A DNA stretch of 64,000 nucleotides from Sphingobacterium daejeonense (GTDB lineage Bacteria; Bacteroidota; Bacteroidia; Sphingobacteriales; Sphingobacteriaceae). A program made the position numbers and the translations under genes. The first letter of the stretch is position 1. Each line of letters starts with the position of its first letter. The notes under the pieces are model-generated. The model searched no databases and was not told the DNA's origin. It saw nothing but the letters and a program-made list of their open reading frames with translations. The stretch covers positions 3,224,001 through 3,288,000 of the forward strand of contig NZ_LR590470.1 of the NCBI RefSeq assembly GCF_901472535.1, given 5' to 3'. Positions 46,043-56,490 of this stretch are shown one piece after another.

Positions 46043-47071
46043 ATGGAATCTAAAATCAGCTTTAAAAACGACTATAGCGAAGGCGCACACCCTAAAATCC
46101 TCGAAAACCCTAATCCAAACAAATCTAGTTCAAGAGCCAGGATATGGAGCAGATAGCATCTGCAAACAAGCAAAGGAATATATCATCAAAGAAACCGGCA
46201 ACGCAGATTCTCAGATATTCTTTGTTTCAGGTGGAACTCAAGCAAACCTTCTTGTTATCAGTCACCTTTTGAAACCATATGAATCTGTTATTGCAGCAGA
46301 CACTGGACATATTGAAGTCCATGAAACAGGAGCAATTGAAAATTCAGGACATAAAATAAACCTGATTCCAAATCGCGAAGGCAAAATAAATATTGAAGGG
46401 ATCCAAGCCATTGTGGATGCACATTACCGACAATCATATGGTAAAACCAGCTATGGTTTACATTTCACAATGTACAGAATTGGGCAGCATCTACAGCAAA
46501 GCAGAACTCATGGAAATCTCAAATTGCTGCAAATCAAATAAATTGCTACTTTTTATCGATGGTGCAAGATTGGGAACTGCCCTAACCTCTTCTGCAAATG
46601 ATTTAACCCTCAAAGATATTGCAAGCCTCGCAGATGTATTCTATATTGGTGGCACCAAAAATGGAGCCTTATTAGGCGAAGCTATTGTTTTTCAAGACCA
46701 TAAGCTTTCTCAGGGGTTCGATTATTACTTGAAACAAAAGGGAGCATTGATGGCTAAAGGCCGCGTATTAGGGGCTCAATTCCTAGCATTGGTTCAAGGA
46801 TAATCTTTTTTATGAGCTAGGAACGCATGCCAATGTTATGGCGGCCAAATTAGCAAGCGCATTCAAGAAGAATGGTTATTCTTTTGCAACTGAACCTGCC
46901 AGTAACCAAATATTTCCGATAATTCCCCTAAGTTTAGCAGAAAAACTAACGGAAAAATATGAATTCTATATATGGCAAAAACTAGATGAACAAAATGTGG
47001 TTATAAGATTAGTTACTTCTTGGGCAACAAAAGAGTCATGGATAAATCAATTTATTGAAGATATCCAATAG
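46043..47071 (+). pseudogene. Threonine aldolase-family PLP enzyme, frameshifted
   Basis: About 343 aa once joined from ATG 46043 (MESKISFKNDYSEGAHPKIL). Recognisable parts: PGYGADSICKQAKEYI, FFVSGGTQANLLVIS, AADTGHIEVHETGA, LLFIDGARLGTAL and FYIGGTKNGALLGEA with the PLP-binding Lys of GGTKNG. Breaks near 46110, 46425 and 46800. Low-specificity L-threonine aldolases split L-threonine/allo-threonine to glycine and acetaldehyde; related beta-eliminating lyases share the fold. It is followed by idi. Confidence 0.85.
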
Positions 47072-47127
47072 AACTTAGGTTTAATAGCCCATAATCTATA
47101 TCTTAGAAATTAACCCAAATCTATAAT

Positions 47128-47652
47128 ATGGCTCCAGAAGAATTTGTGATATTGGTTGATCAGAATGATCAAGAAATCGGTGAAATGGAAAAACAAGAAG
47201 CGCATGTACTCAATAAAAAACATAGAGCATTTTCGGTATTTCTATTTGATGAGAATAACAACATGATATTACAGCAAAGAGCTGATTCAAAATACCATAG
47301 CCCTGGCTTGTGGACAAACGCATGCTGTGGACACCCTAGACCTAATGAAACTACCATAAATGCTGCAAAAAGAAGGACCTTTGAAGAAATGGGAATACAT
47401 GTGGACATTCATGAAGTGTTCCAGATTAGTTACGAAGAGAAACTCGAAAATGGCCTATGGGAAAATGAGTATGACCATATATTCATCGGAAAATACTCCC
47501 AAAGCAACTTCAACCTAAACCCTGAAGAAATTCAAGATATTAAATCCATCAGCCTGGATGACCTTAAGAAAAACCTGCAAGAAAACCCAGAAAATTATAC
47601 CTTTTGGTTTAAGCTGATTTTTGGGAAAATGGATTTTGAGGACATTCTTTAG
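47128..47652 (+). CDS. idi: Isopentenyl-diphosphate delta-isomerase (type I)
   Basis: 174 aa Nudix-fold enzyme that interconverts IPP and DMAPP in isoprenoid synthesis. It carries the catalytic Cys motif NACCGHPRPNE and the Nudix-like AAKRRTFEEMGI segment, and the catalytic Glu region WENEYDHIF. Type I enzymes need divalent metal. Starts 57 bp after the aldolase stop, and the heptamer repeat tract begins at its stop codon. Confidence 0.95.
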   Translation: MAPEEFVILVDQNDQEIGEMEKQEAHVLNKKHRAFSVFLFDENNNMILQQRADSKYHSPGLWTNACCGHPRPNETTINAAKRRTFEEMGIHVDIHEVFQISYEEKLENGLWENEYDHIFIGKYSQSNFNLNPEEIQDIKSISLDDLKKNLQENPENYTFWFKLIFGKMDFEDIL

Positions 47653-47717
47653 ACAGTAGACAGTAGACAGTAGACATAAGACATAAGACGTAAGACGTAA
47701 GACATACGACATAAGGT
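47651..47717. repeat. Tandem AGACNNN heptamer array
   Basis: Nine or so direct heptamers: AGACAGT three times, AGACATA twice, AGACGTA twice, then a degenerate AGACATACGACATA. Same family as 43863-44079. It fills the gap between convergent idi and the 191-aa protein gene. Confidence 0.85.
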
Positions 47718-47721
47718 ATGA

Positions 47722-48297
47722 TTACCACCATTGTGCTGTTGGCAAATAATACGAAGCCGTATCTCTTTCTGTCTGCCAAGGGGCCAATTCAAATCGATAA
47801 GCCTTATCCGACCCCTTCCAAGGAAGATTAGAATTCAATTCTCCCCACTGCATCTCTACATTATATGTCTTGCCTTCTGTGCTGGTTAATGTTCCGAACA
47901 ATTTGGACCTCGAAAAACCTGATACCCCATTAGTATACTGTGTAGCCTTTTCAAAAACAACCTTTGAATTCTCCTGGATGGAATCGCTTAACTTAATCTC
48001 AGGTTCTGTTGCTTGTAATGCGGAAGTATAGCTTTGCCAACTATAAAGATTCGTATCTGCCATGACATAAGGAAACGACTTCCTTGTAGGATATTTCTCC
48101 ATAAATAATCGCACTGGCCGTTTCAAAACCAGCTCTTTCCCTAACAAGTCTTTGAATGGATCTTTATTTCCGATGTTGGTTGATTTAGTCTTGCAAGTTT
48201 GAAATAGGAAAAACACAAACAAGAAAAAACCAACCACAATACAGGTTAAAACAATTTTTATTACACGCTTTGCAGATAATTCCTTTTTAGGAGCCAT
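47722..48297 (-). CDS. Single-span membrane protein of unknown function
   Basis: 191 aa. A basic N-terminus, one helix (about 13-33: IVLTCIVVGFFLFVFFLF) followed by Cys, then an extracytoplasmic domain of about 155 residues rich in aromatic residues and ending TAQWW. No family recognised. It overlaps the upstream gene by 11 bp, so both are translated together, and belongs to a three-gene unit with the DUF695-RraB protein. Confidence 0.6.
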   Translation of the reverse strand: MAPKKELSAKRVIKIVLTCIVVGFFLFVFFLFQTCKTKSTNIGNKDPFKDLLGKELVLKRPVRLFMEKYPTRKSFPYVMADTNLYSWQSYTSALQATEPEIKLSDSIQENSKVVFEKATQYTNGVSGFSRSKLFGTLTSTEGKTYNVEMQWGELNSNLPWKGSDKAYRFELAPWQTERDTASYYLPTAQWW

Positions 48298-48985
48298 GAT
48301 TTATCTTCTTTTCCGAGAAACTCATTTCAATAGTTCCATCTTCTGAAACCAAGTCAATCTGATAAGGTTCTTGACTTTTAATTTTCATAGGAATGGTTTC
48401 AGATTCAAAATCTGTGCTATTCATTTCAGCTGAAGGCTTGTGTGCAGTACTCATTTCTTTATTCAACGAAATTGACACTATTTCGTCGCCCGCATCTGTG
48501 ACTTTGAACCATCCGAATCCTGCCCTTTTCGAAAATCTTGAATCAGTATCCATTTCTATAAATCTTCCATAATAAATATCTCCTGCCATCATTTTCTCCA
48601 TTAATACGGTCGGACCAATAGCAGAAGGATTTGCAGGTGGTTTAAGAGAATCATAAGTTAAATATGCGAAAAAAGCTATAATAGCAACCATAAAAATATA
48701 ACCAACTACAGTTAATTTAAACTTAAATGGAGCAGGAGGTACTTCTGTAGCACACTTTTCAGCATAAGATTTCATTTCTGCCGTCCATTTCCTCCTTGAA
48801 ATTGTCTTCCCTGTTACGGTATCCCAATAAATTGGCGCAGCTTTCTTATTGTAACTTTGGGTGAATGCAGTACCCATATAATTCCTGTAAAAACCTAAAA
48901 CCATTAAATTATTGGGATTAACTGGATTCTGAAGATGGTCTGCCGAAAACGAAGCCTCCTCTACTCTTTGGACACTTATAAACAT
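48287..48985 (-). CDS. Single-span membrane protein of unknown function
   Basis: 232 aa. A cytosolic N-terminal part (about 105 residues: YNKKAAPIYWDTVTGKTISR), one helix (about 111-131: VVGYIFMVAIIAFFAYLTY) and a C-terminal domain of 100 residues. No family recognised. It lies 30 bp after the DUF695-RraB gene and overlaps the next by 11 bp. Function cannot be named. Confidence 0.6.
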   Translation of the reverse strand: MFISVQRVEEASFSADHLQNPVNPNNLMVLGFYRNYMGTAFTQSYNKKAAPIYWDTVTGKTISRRKWTAEMKSYAEKCATEVPPAPFKFKLTVVGYIFMVAIIAFFAYLTYDSLKPPANPSAIGPTVLMEKMMAGDIYYGRFIEMDTDSRFSKRAGFGWFKVTDAGDEIVSISLNKEMSTAHKPSAEMNSTDFESETIPMKIKSQEPYQIDLVSEDGTIEMSFSEKKINHGS

Positions 48986-49015
48986 TGTAATATTATTTTA
49001 ATGTGATTAATAATT

Positions 49016-49804
49016 CTAATTTGAAATAACTTGCGATTCCCATCCATCATAATGGCCGTTATGTGCTTCCGCTTTTTCCCAAAGGGGTAAGCATAAATCA
49101 TCTATATGTTCATAGGAAATATAATCTGACCGGGATATACTCACTTTCCACCCGTCCTGTTCCTTTTCTTTGGATTGTATTGCAAACCCTTCCTTCTCTG
49201 CAAATTCCAAAAAGTCAGCAACATCTTTTTCCTCTACAAAATTCAAATAATGGTGGATCGGCCGTGCTTGAGATAATGAATCCCCTGCCTCGATTAGCAT
49301 TTTTACGACACTTCTGTTCTTGATCATTTCAAGCTGAAAAGGCAATGGATATGCTAGATCGTAAAAATCATCCCATTTTAAGTCTTCCCGATAATCGGTC
49401 TGGTAAGTTAAGCGTTCACCGAATGCAATGTCTACCTGATGTAAAAACGCCTCAGTGTCAGAAATTCTATGGCAGTAATACATCTGTAATCTTTCTGCAT
49501 TCATACTTATCGTTGCAACATGCAGTAAGTTCTTTGTATATTTATCCTTTAGTTCAGCAATCTTATCTTCAACTTCATTGATGAGCTTAAAACTCTCCAT
49601 GGTAGGTAGACCGTCCTCCCCCGCAGAATCATAAGGAACAATCAAATAAAAAACAAAAGGAAGGTCTTTTACTGGAGCAATATCTGCCACATTCAGATCT
49701 ACGATCACCGAAGCTTTTTGATTATTGATTCGAGAAAAATAAACCTGCCAATTCTCATCATGACTTGGAATCTCTATTTTTTTTCTGAACAAGGATTTGA
49801 ACAT
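49016..49804 (-). CDS. DUF695 and RraB domain protein
   Basis: 262 aa, soluble. N-terminal DUF695 (about 18-140: ENWQVYFSRINNQKASVIVDL) joined to an RraB-like domain (about 165-262: HHYLNFVEEKDVADFLEFAE, VSISRSDYISYEHIDDLCLP, ending AHNGHYDGWESQVI). In gammaproteobacteria RraB binds and inhibits RNase E; here the role may differ. It opens a unit with two membrane proteins of unknown function. Confidence 0.8.
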   Translation of the reverse strand: MFKSLFRKKIEIPSHDENWQVYFSRINNQKASVIVDLNVADIAPVKDLPFVFYLIVPYDSAGEDGLPTMESFKLINEVEDKIAELKDKYTKNLLHVATISMNAERLQMYYCHRISDTEAFLHQVDIAFGERLTYQTDYREDLKWDDFYDLAYPLPFQLEMIKNRSVVKMLIEAGDSLSQARPIHHYLNFVEEKDVADFLEFAEKEGFAIQSKEKEQDGWKVSISRSDYISYEHIDDLCLPLWEKAEAHNGHYDGWESQVISN

Positions 49805-49920
49805 CTCTTACGATTTAGTAAAACAAAAAAATGTATTACCCAAATGTAGGACTCAAATGGAAACTATCAGAATGTTGGTTTTGTCAAATTATATAAATGC
49901 GGTAGATAGAAATACATAAA

Positions 49921-51667
49921 TTACTGTCCGACAGGCTCATCTTTCAGATAATCCAAAAATTGTGAAGGCGTTACACCAGTACTTTTCTTGAATGCTTTAC
50001 TGAAGATACTGTGGGATGAGAATCCACTGACCTCCGCTAAATAGGAAATTTTGTACTGTTCAAATTTCGGTTCATTTTTGATTTTTTCAATGATATAACG
50101 GATCCGCAAACCATTAATGTAATCATTGAAATTCATCTCCTTGTAGGTATTGATTATTTTTGAGAGTGTAATCGTATTCGTACCTAAATAACTCGCTAGA
50201 TAAGCCAAACTCATTTTACTGTCTACGAAAAGATCCCCTTCTTCAAATTCCTCAAGCTTGTCCAAAATGCGAACGGTCTTTTCATCCATTTCTTGAGTTT
50301 GTGCTATAGCATTGTTTTCTTGAACAATTGCCTCCTTCTTAGCACTTGAACTATCCTCTTTCTTTTTCTTGTCTGAATTCAATTGATCCAGGTAGTCAGC
50401 AATTTTTTGCTTGTTTTTCTTGTTTTCTTTAAATTGATAAAACAAGATAATCCCCAACCCGGCAATCAATACAGCCAAGCCAAAAAGTATATATCTCAAT
50501 AAAAAGTTAGTATTATTTTTTGCTGAAAGGTCTTTTTGAAGTTTTCCGACTTCTAGATTATTGATGAATGAATTAATAAAATTTGATCTTTCGTTATCAT
50601 TGAGTTGCTCATCCTGTTCCATATACAAACCTGAATACATCAATGATTTGTCTGTGTCATTTAATTGCTTACTGGCCAAATAAGCATATCGGTAGGATTC
50701 CATCTCATACTTTACATAATCAGCAACTACCATTGGACTCTTAATTGCAGTTTCCAAATGGGATAAAGAGGAATTATAATCTCCTAATTGATAATAAATA
50801 ATTCCAAGAAAAACTTCAGACATATAAGCATCTTCTTGGAATTCCTGGCTCTCATTGATTTTTATTACTTCCTGAAAAAATGGAATGGCTTTCTCGAACT
50901 CCTTTTTGAAAAAATGATATTTACCCTTAACCAAGATCGTATGAACAGAATTGGTGTTCACATCTCCCTTGAAATTTTCCTCATAAATCTGATCAACCAA
51001 TTTCAACTCTTCAGCAGCTTGATCAAAATCCTCCTTCATGATATATCCGCAAGCCAAATTAATAGCTATCGTGGCCTTAGCATTCTCCAAATACCTGCGA
51101 TCATATTCTTCAAGTTTGTCAGACTTGAGAGCGTTCAAGCTCTTGATGGCATTTTCCATTTCTGTATTGAAAACATCAAAATTTCCGCTTAAATAGTAGA
51201 AATATGAATATTCTGCTGATGCCAAGATTCGTGTTATACCTTCTGGAAAATCCCTAATATATTGCTCAGCACTCTCAAATGCTAGTTTACTTTTTTCATA
51301 ATCCGATTTCTTGTAGTAGATCTCTGCTAAACCCAATTTTGCGTAAAATCGATTTTTTGGGATCTTTTGTCAAAGCTGAAATGGAATCTAATTTTTGTAG
51401 ATAATTCAGTGTTATATCCAATTTTCCATTTGCTGCCGTCAGGTAATAAAACCAAAGGTATAATTGCTTCTTTTCCTCTTGGGTTAATTTCTGATTTTCA
51501 AGATATTCCAAATATAAAGTTGAACGAGTCTCAAAAGCACGGTCAAAAAGTTCATCATGAGAATATTTACTCAAACTATCTAATTGGTCTTGCCCAATTG
51601 TAACAAAGCCTTGAAGTAATAAGAATAATAAAACAATGCAATACCTAAACGAAATATCTTTTCTCAT
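49921..51667 (-). pseudogene. TPR/AraC-type membrane regulator, frameshifted
   Basis: About 582 aa once joined at the extra A near 51352 (DPKNRFYAKLGLAEIYYKKS). Signal peptide (VTIGQ end), TPR repeats (about 90-330), one transmembrane helix (ILFGLAVLIAGLGIILFYQF), a coiled-coil, and a cytosolic AraC HTH with ISYLAEVSGFSSHSIFSKAF and KKSTGVTPSQF. This architecture is common in Bacteroidetes and senses signals in the periplasm while binding DNA in the cytoplasm. Target genes are unknown. Confidence 0.85.
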
Positions 51668-51861
51668 TCACTGACCATCAGTTAGTTAATCATAGGAATA
51701 TGATTGAATAATTAAATTAATGAAATGAACATTTAACTTAACTCAATCATTTAAGTAAATATAATTTTTTTTAACAATTATGAGGGCAAATGCTATATAA
51801 ATAGGTTAGTTTTTTGCGATAAAATATAGGTGTTTTAACAGATAATCTATATTAATCATAA

Positions 51862-54459
51862 TTAGGAATTTTTGGTACTCATGACTTTTTTCATCACCAC
51901 GGGTAATTGAATTAAATCAAAATCATGATCAAACAACAGAAATCTCTTTTCCCATTTATTAGAATACTTGTCTTTAAAATCTCTTTGATTCTGGTACTTA
52001 CGGTATTTTGGGATTTTTGTCGACACGAAATTCATGATATGCTCTGCCGGATTATCTGGTCTATCGAGTCCCATCAACGGCACCATACCGAGATTAATGA
52101 ACCTATAATCATGGATTTTAGCATATTCAATCAATTTGACAATTAAGCCATCCATACATGATCCAGGTGCATTCGAGACTTTCCGAAATAAATCGTAAGT
52201 ACATTCGTCCATCGCATAGTCAGGAATTACGTTCAGAAAAGCAACAATCTGTCCCGCAGCATCTTCAATCGTGATAATATCCAAAGACCTTAGGGCAGAT
52301 ATATCAAACTGGCCTTGTGAAAAAACTACCTCTTTACGATTGTTTTCCAGTAACCATTCATCAGAAACAGACTTGAGTTTAACTAAGAATTCCTTGGTTT
52401 GGGGACCGTAATGAATTACAGATTTATAACCATTCTTATCCAAATAATTGAGACCATTACGCAAAGACTTTCTCGATTTCCCAGAAAGGTTAAATTGCTG
52501 AACATCCAACACGCCTTCCTGCCCGATCAACAATTTCTTTTTCTTTAACCCTTGAAAATTCAGTAAACTATCTTCAGAAACTCGAAAATAAATACTCTTC
52601 ATCCCCTTCTTAAGGCAATAACACTCAAACTCTTTGATAATTTCTTCCTTATCTGTCCAATGACAAACCGGTTCATCCAATACGACAGCATATTTATTGG
52701 CTACCCGGTAGGAAACAAACCCTAATGAATTCCTGGAAAAATAAAGCTCCTTCTCCTTTGAAATCTTAAAATAGTCCATAGAAGAATTACCAAATTTATC
52801 CAACAATGTCTTCGCCATGGCCAACTCATCCTGACCATTGTTAATCGGAGTATACTTCTTAGGAACTAAGATCGTATAGAAGAATAAAATCCAACAGATT
52901 AATCCCAAAACATTGCTAATCTGCAAAAACTCCTTACCAAACTGCGTTTGTGGCTGCAATTCATCATTAGAAAAAAGAAGAAACTCCTTTAAGGCAACAC
53001 TGAATGACTCCTTCCAAGTGAAATCAATCCCAAAATGCCTTTTGTCGATAATATAGAAACTAACAGTTTCAAATAGCAATACCCCAATAAATGAAAACAA
53101 AAATGTAAACACACCTATTCTCAACCAAAACTTATTGGTCTGAACTCTATATTCTTCGCGGTTAAAGATTAAAAACCCCAATGTAATTGCAGAAATAATT
53201 GATTCCTCATAATCGAATCCCTTGATTAAATGTCCTAATATGGAAATCGTGCAAAAGATACAGGCAAACCAATAAGCGGCTCTAAAGCCCCGAAACAGAT
53301 ATGTTGAACTCACCAAAAGGCCCGCACCAATGATCAATACCAATAACTTTGAAATGGAGAGAGCTTCTGCTGGAAAATAAAATCGCTCCAGATGAAAACG
53401 ATTCGCCAATGGCGGGGTGATAACTGAAATAATATTGACCAATCCAAGTAAGAAAATCATTATTGCGGGTCCAATTCTGGTAATCAGTTGTGCCCCTTTT
53501 AAACTGAAAGCAAACAAGCCAAATACCAATGGTAACCAAAACTCAAAAACTCGATAAAGTAGAGTGATCCCTAAACCAGCCTCATGGCTATAACCGAACT
53601 TTTTAAAAATCAAAAACATCGACAGCTCCACCGCTCCCAAACCCCTTAAAAACGGGGAAACAATCATCAATAAGGTGGAAATGATATATCCCATTAATGC
53701 TGCCTCAAAAGACATCGGCAAGCCAAGGGCATACATCGCAATCAAAATATGGAAAACACCACAGAACTCAACTACCGTACTGTAAAACAATGCTAACAGC
53801 AAATGTCGCTTGTTAACCTGACTTGAAAATAGATTTGAAAATTGACCGATAGCCTTTGGAAACCTTTTCTCAAACCAATAATATAATCGAGTCTTATATC
53901 TGAAACAATAAATTATATAGAATGATAATCCCAATATCAATCCTAAAATCAATAATGGACCCAATAAATTATCAAATTGGTCACTCTTCCAACTCGTATA
54001 AATAAGGATAGGAACTGCAATGAGAAAAACTGAAAACATCGCAACATATCCATATAAGATACTGGCTTGATGAATCTGAGTCTTGTTTAGGTTCATTCGC
54101 CTCAATTGGGAAGTACTATAGGCCAATGATGAAATGCCGCCGGCAGGCAAAAAAACACTCAGAAAATTTCTTTTCAAAAATAAATCCAAAGCAATTCTCA
54201 AACTTATCCGAAGATTCATCGCTCGAAAACTTGCGATATACATATAAGCCTGTATAAACACAAATGCAACAGTCAATAATACCCCAATAAATAGCCATGG
54301 AATATTACACTGCTCCATCAATGGGATTATTTGCTCAATCTCTTTCCGCTGGTCCCGAAAAAAAACAAAAACCAATAAAATAATTAAGATACCTAATGAT
54401 TCCTTCCAATAACGTAAAGGCTTAAATCTCCTCAGATTTCTGATCAGGACTTTTAACAT
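51862..54459 (-). CDS. mprF: MprF-like phosphatidylglycerol lysyltransferase/flippase
   Basis: 865 aa. Roughly the first 510 residues hold about 13 hydrophobic segments, beginning with the LPG-synthase-TM/UPF0104-type part (LKRNFLSVFLPAGGISSLAYS; GALMGYIISTLLMIVSPFLRG in adjacent stretches). The C-terminal 310 residues form the DUF2156/GNAT-like aminoacyl-transferase domain (FKISKEKELYFSRNSLGFVSYRV in part, FINLGMVPLMGLD). MprF moves an aminoacyl group from tRNA to phosphatidylglycerol and flips it, reducing cationic peptide binding. The amino acid is not deducible. Confidence 0.85.
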   Translation of the reverse strand: MLKVLIRNLRRFKPLRYWKESLGILIILLVFVFFRDQRKEIEQIIPLMEQCNIPWLFIGVLLTVAFVFIQAYMYIASFRAMNLRISLRIALDLFLKRNFLSVFLPAGGISSLAYSTSQLRRMNLNKTQIHQASILYGYVAMFSVFLIAVPILIYTSWKSDQFDNLLGPLLILGLILGLSFYIIYCFRYKTRLYYWFEKRFPKAIGQFSNLFSSQVNKRHLLLALFYSTVVEFCGVFHILIAMYALGLPMSFEAALMGYIISTLLMIVSPFLRGLGAVELSMFLIFKKFGYSHEAGLGITLLYRVFEFWLPLVFGLFAFSLKGAQLITRIGPAIMIFLLGLVNIISVITPPLANRFHLERFYFPAEALSISKLLVLIIGAGLLVSSTYLFRGFRAAYWFACIFCTISILGHLIKGFDYEESIISAITLGFLIFNREEYRVQTNKFWLRIGVFTFLFSFIGVLLFETVSFYIIDKRHFGIDFTWKESFSVALKEFLLFSNDELQPQTQFGKEFLQISNVLGLICWILFFYTILVPKKYTPINNGQDELAMAKTLLDKFGNSSMDYFKISKEKELYFSRNSLGFVSYRVANKYAVVLDEPVCHWTDKEEIIKEFECYCLKKGMKSIYFRVSEDSLLNFQGLKKKKLLIGQEGVLDVQQFNLSGKSRKSLRNGLNYLDKNGYKSVIHYGPQTKEFLVKLKSVSDEWLLENNRKEVVFSQGQFDISALRSLDIITIEDAAGQIVAFLNVIPDYAMDECTYDLFRKVSNAPGSCMDGLIVKLIEYAKIHDYRFINLGMVPLMGLDRPDNPAEHIMNFVSTKIPKYRKYQNQRDFKDKYSNKWEKRFLLFDHDFDLIQLPVVMKKVMSTKNS

Positions 54460-54671
54460 AAAAATTAAAATACTATCGCAACAATTAGAGTAAATCTAAA
54501 CTTCTATTATTTACAATAAGTTAAAATTTTATAATGTAATTATAAATAAATCACTAATAGCGCTAAGCACAAAACCCTGAATTAGAATTTTAGTCAATCG
54601 TTTTGATTGCATTCAAAATTTTTTATTCAAACAAACCTTATATATCTTCAAGGAATCTATAATATAACCAA

Positions 54672-55997
54672 ATGAAAAAATTGACATATTCATTTTATTT
54701 ACCTTTAACGCTGTTTGTTTTGCTGACCTTAGCATGCTCTAAACAAACCTATACAGCCGCCAAAAATAAAAGCAATGACAGCACTTATACCTTACCTTTG
54801 GCAGGCAATGCATTCTTAACCTCGAAAGAATCAGGATCTTCCGACCAAATCAACAATAATGGACTAGCAAACTGGTCAAATGAAAACACAGTGATCAGTT
54901 CATACATACGGGTGAATAACGCTGGAACTATAAAACTTGGATTAAATGCTAAAGTGTTACCTGACGGGAATTCAAGCCAAGTAAAAGTTACTGTCAATGG
55001 TAATAGTAAGACGCTTGATCTTAAAAACTCTGAAATAAATGAATATCCAATTGGTGATTTTACAGTGGATACAGGCTATGTTAAGATTGACCTCCAAGGA
55101 ATCAAAAAATCTGGTGCCTATTTCGCAGATGTAACAAGCTATACCATTACAGGTGATGCGGTTAGTAATGGAGTAACTTATAGCAATGATCCTGAATTCT
55201 ATTATTGGGCAAGAAGAGGACCTTCTTGTCATCTCACTTATACCGTTCCAACCACCGAAAAAGTGAGCTTTTACTATTCAGAGATTGAAGTCCCTCAGGG
55301 ATCAGATCCTCATGGTTCCTATTTTATGGCGAATGGATTCGGTGAAGGGTATTTTGGTTTTCAAGTAAACTCAGATACAGAAAGACGAATTTTGTTCTCT
55401 GTTTGGAGTCCATATCAAACTGATGATCCAAATTCAATTCCGGATGACCATAAAATTATACTGAACAAAAAAGGTCCAGAAGTTCAAACCGGAGAATTTG
55501 GCAATGAAGGTTCTGGTGGTCAGAGTTTTCTAAGGTACAATTGGCAAGCAGGCACAACCTATAAATTCCTTTTAAAAGGTGAACCTGATGGAACTGGAAA
55601 AACAGATTATACCGCATGGTTTTATGCTCCAGAACAAGGGCAATGGAGACTGATCGCAAGTTTTAAAAGACCTAAAACAGATAAATACCTCACAAATTTC
55701 CATAGTTTCCTAGAGAACTTTAACCCAAATCAAGGACACTTAGCGAGAACTGCAGACTATAAAAACCAATGGGTTAGAACAACTTCAGGAAATTGGGAAA
55801 AAGTATCAGAAGCAAAATTCACAGTAGATAATACGTACAGGTCAAAACAAAGAATTGACGCCATTGGAGGTAAAAACAATAACGGTTATTTCCTGAAAAA
55901 TGGTGGTTTCTTCAGTGAGTTGGTTACCCCTGGAACGAAATTTAATTTCGATAATATAAGCCAAGCGCCACAAATAGACTTTAACTCGTTACCATAA
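54672..55997 (+). CDS. DUF5077/DUF3472 lipoprotein
   Basis: 441 aa. Lipoprotein signal with LTLAC (Cys22). N-terminal DUF5077-like beta-sandwich (about 40-165), then DUF3472 (about 170-435) with the family strings PQGSDPHGSYFMANGFGEGYFG and RILFSVWSPYQTDDP and LRYNWQAGTTYKFLLKG. Likely a surface carbohydrate- or glycoprotein-binding protein. Starts alone, 210 bp after the divergent MprF gene. Confidence 0.85.
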   Translation: MKKLTYSFYLPLTLFVLLTLACSKQTYTAAKNKSNDSTYTLPLAGNAFLTSKESGSSDQINNNGLANWSNENTVISSYIRVNNAGTIKLGLNAKVLPDGNSSQVKVTVNGNSKTLDLKNSEINEYPIGDFTVDTGYVKIDLQGIKKSGAYFADVTSYTITGDAVSNGVTYSNDPEFYYWARRGPSCHLTYTVPTTEKVSFYYSEIEVPQGSDPHGSYFMANGFGEGYFGFQVNSDTERRILFSVWSPYQTDDPNSIPDDHKIILNKKGPEVQTGEFGNEGSGGQSFLRYNWQAGTTYKFLLKGEPDGTGKTDYTAWFYAPEQGQWRLIASFKRPKTDKYLTNFHSFLENFNPNQGHLARTADYKNQWVRTTSGNWEKVSEAKFTVDNTYRSKQRIDAIGGKNNNGYFLKNGGFFSELVTPGTKFNFDNISQAPQIDFNSLP

Positions 55998-56035
55998 GTA
56001 CATTATTATTCACTCAAATTAGTATATTTACTTTG

Positions 56036-56431
56036 ATGATACATGTTGCCTGTGCCTTAATTGAAAAAGATCAACAGTTATTGATTTGTCAAAGATCTGC
56101 TGATATGAAACTCCCCTTAAAATGGGAGTTCCCGGGAGGAAAATTGGAAGATGGTGAAACCCTGCAAGAATGCTTGCTGAGAGAGGTGTTGGAAGAAATC
56201 AATCTAAATATTGAAATCGTTGAAGAACTCACAAAGGTAGAATACCACTACCCGGATTTCTCACTGACCCTTTATCCATTTGTTTGCACCATAATTGGTG
56301 GTGAAATTAATGCAAACGAACATGAACAAGTGTTATGGGTTGATAGAACTGAATTGTTCCGCTTTGATTGGGCAAATGCAGATCTTCCAATTGTAGAAGA
56401 ATATATCCGTACCCGAAGAGAAGAAGTCTAA
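56036..56431 (+). CDS. mutT: MutT-type Nudix hydrolase
   Basis: 131 aa from ATG 56036 (a TTG just before it adds one residue). Nudix box GGKLEDGETLQECLLREVLEE fits GX5EX7REUXEEXGU except Asn/Ile instead of the final Gly region. The ending (EYIRTRREEV) and the KWEFPGGK segment match the 8-oxo-dGTP pyrophosphohydrolase/CTP pyrophosphohydrolase group that cleans the nucleotide pool. It is followed by a bidirectional terminator. Confidence 0.88.
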   Translation: MIHVACALIEKDQQLLICQRSADMKLPLKWEFPGGKLEDGETLQECLLREVLEEINLNIEIVEELTKVEYHYPDFSLTLYPFVCTIIGGEINANEHEQVLWVDRTELFRFDWANADLPIVEEYIRTRREEV

Positions 56432-56450
56432 TTTAATGACATACAAAACA

Positions 56451-56482
56451 AAAGCATGGTGAAAGTCTATTCACCATGCTTT
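56451..56482. terminator. Bidirectional intrinsic terminator
   Basis: 13-bp perfect stem AAAGCATGGTGAA/TTCACCATGCTTT (56451-56463 with 56470-56482), loop of 6, then T-run. It lies between convergent mutT and the dehydrogenase gene. Confidence 0.9.
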
Positions 56483-56490
56483 TTTATTGC

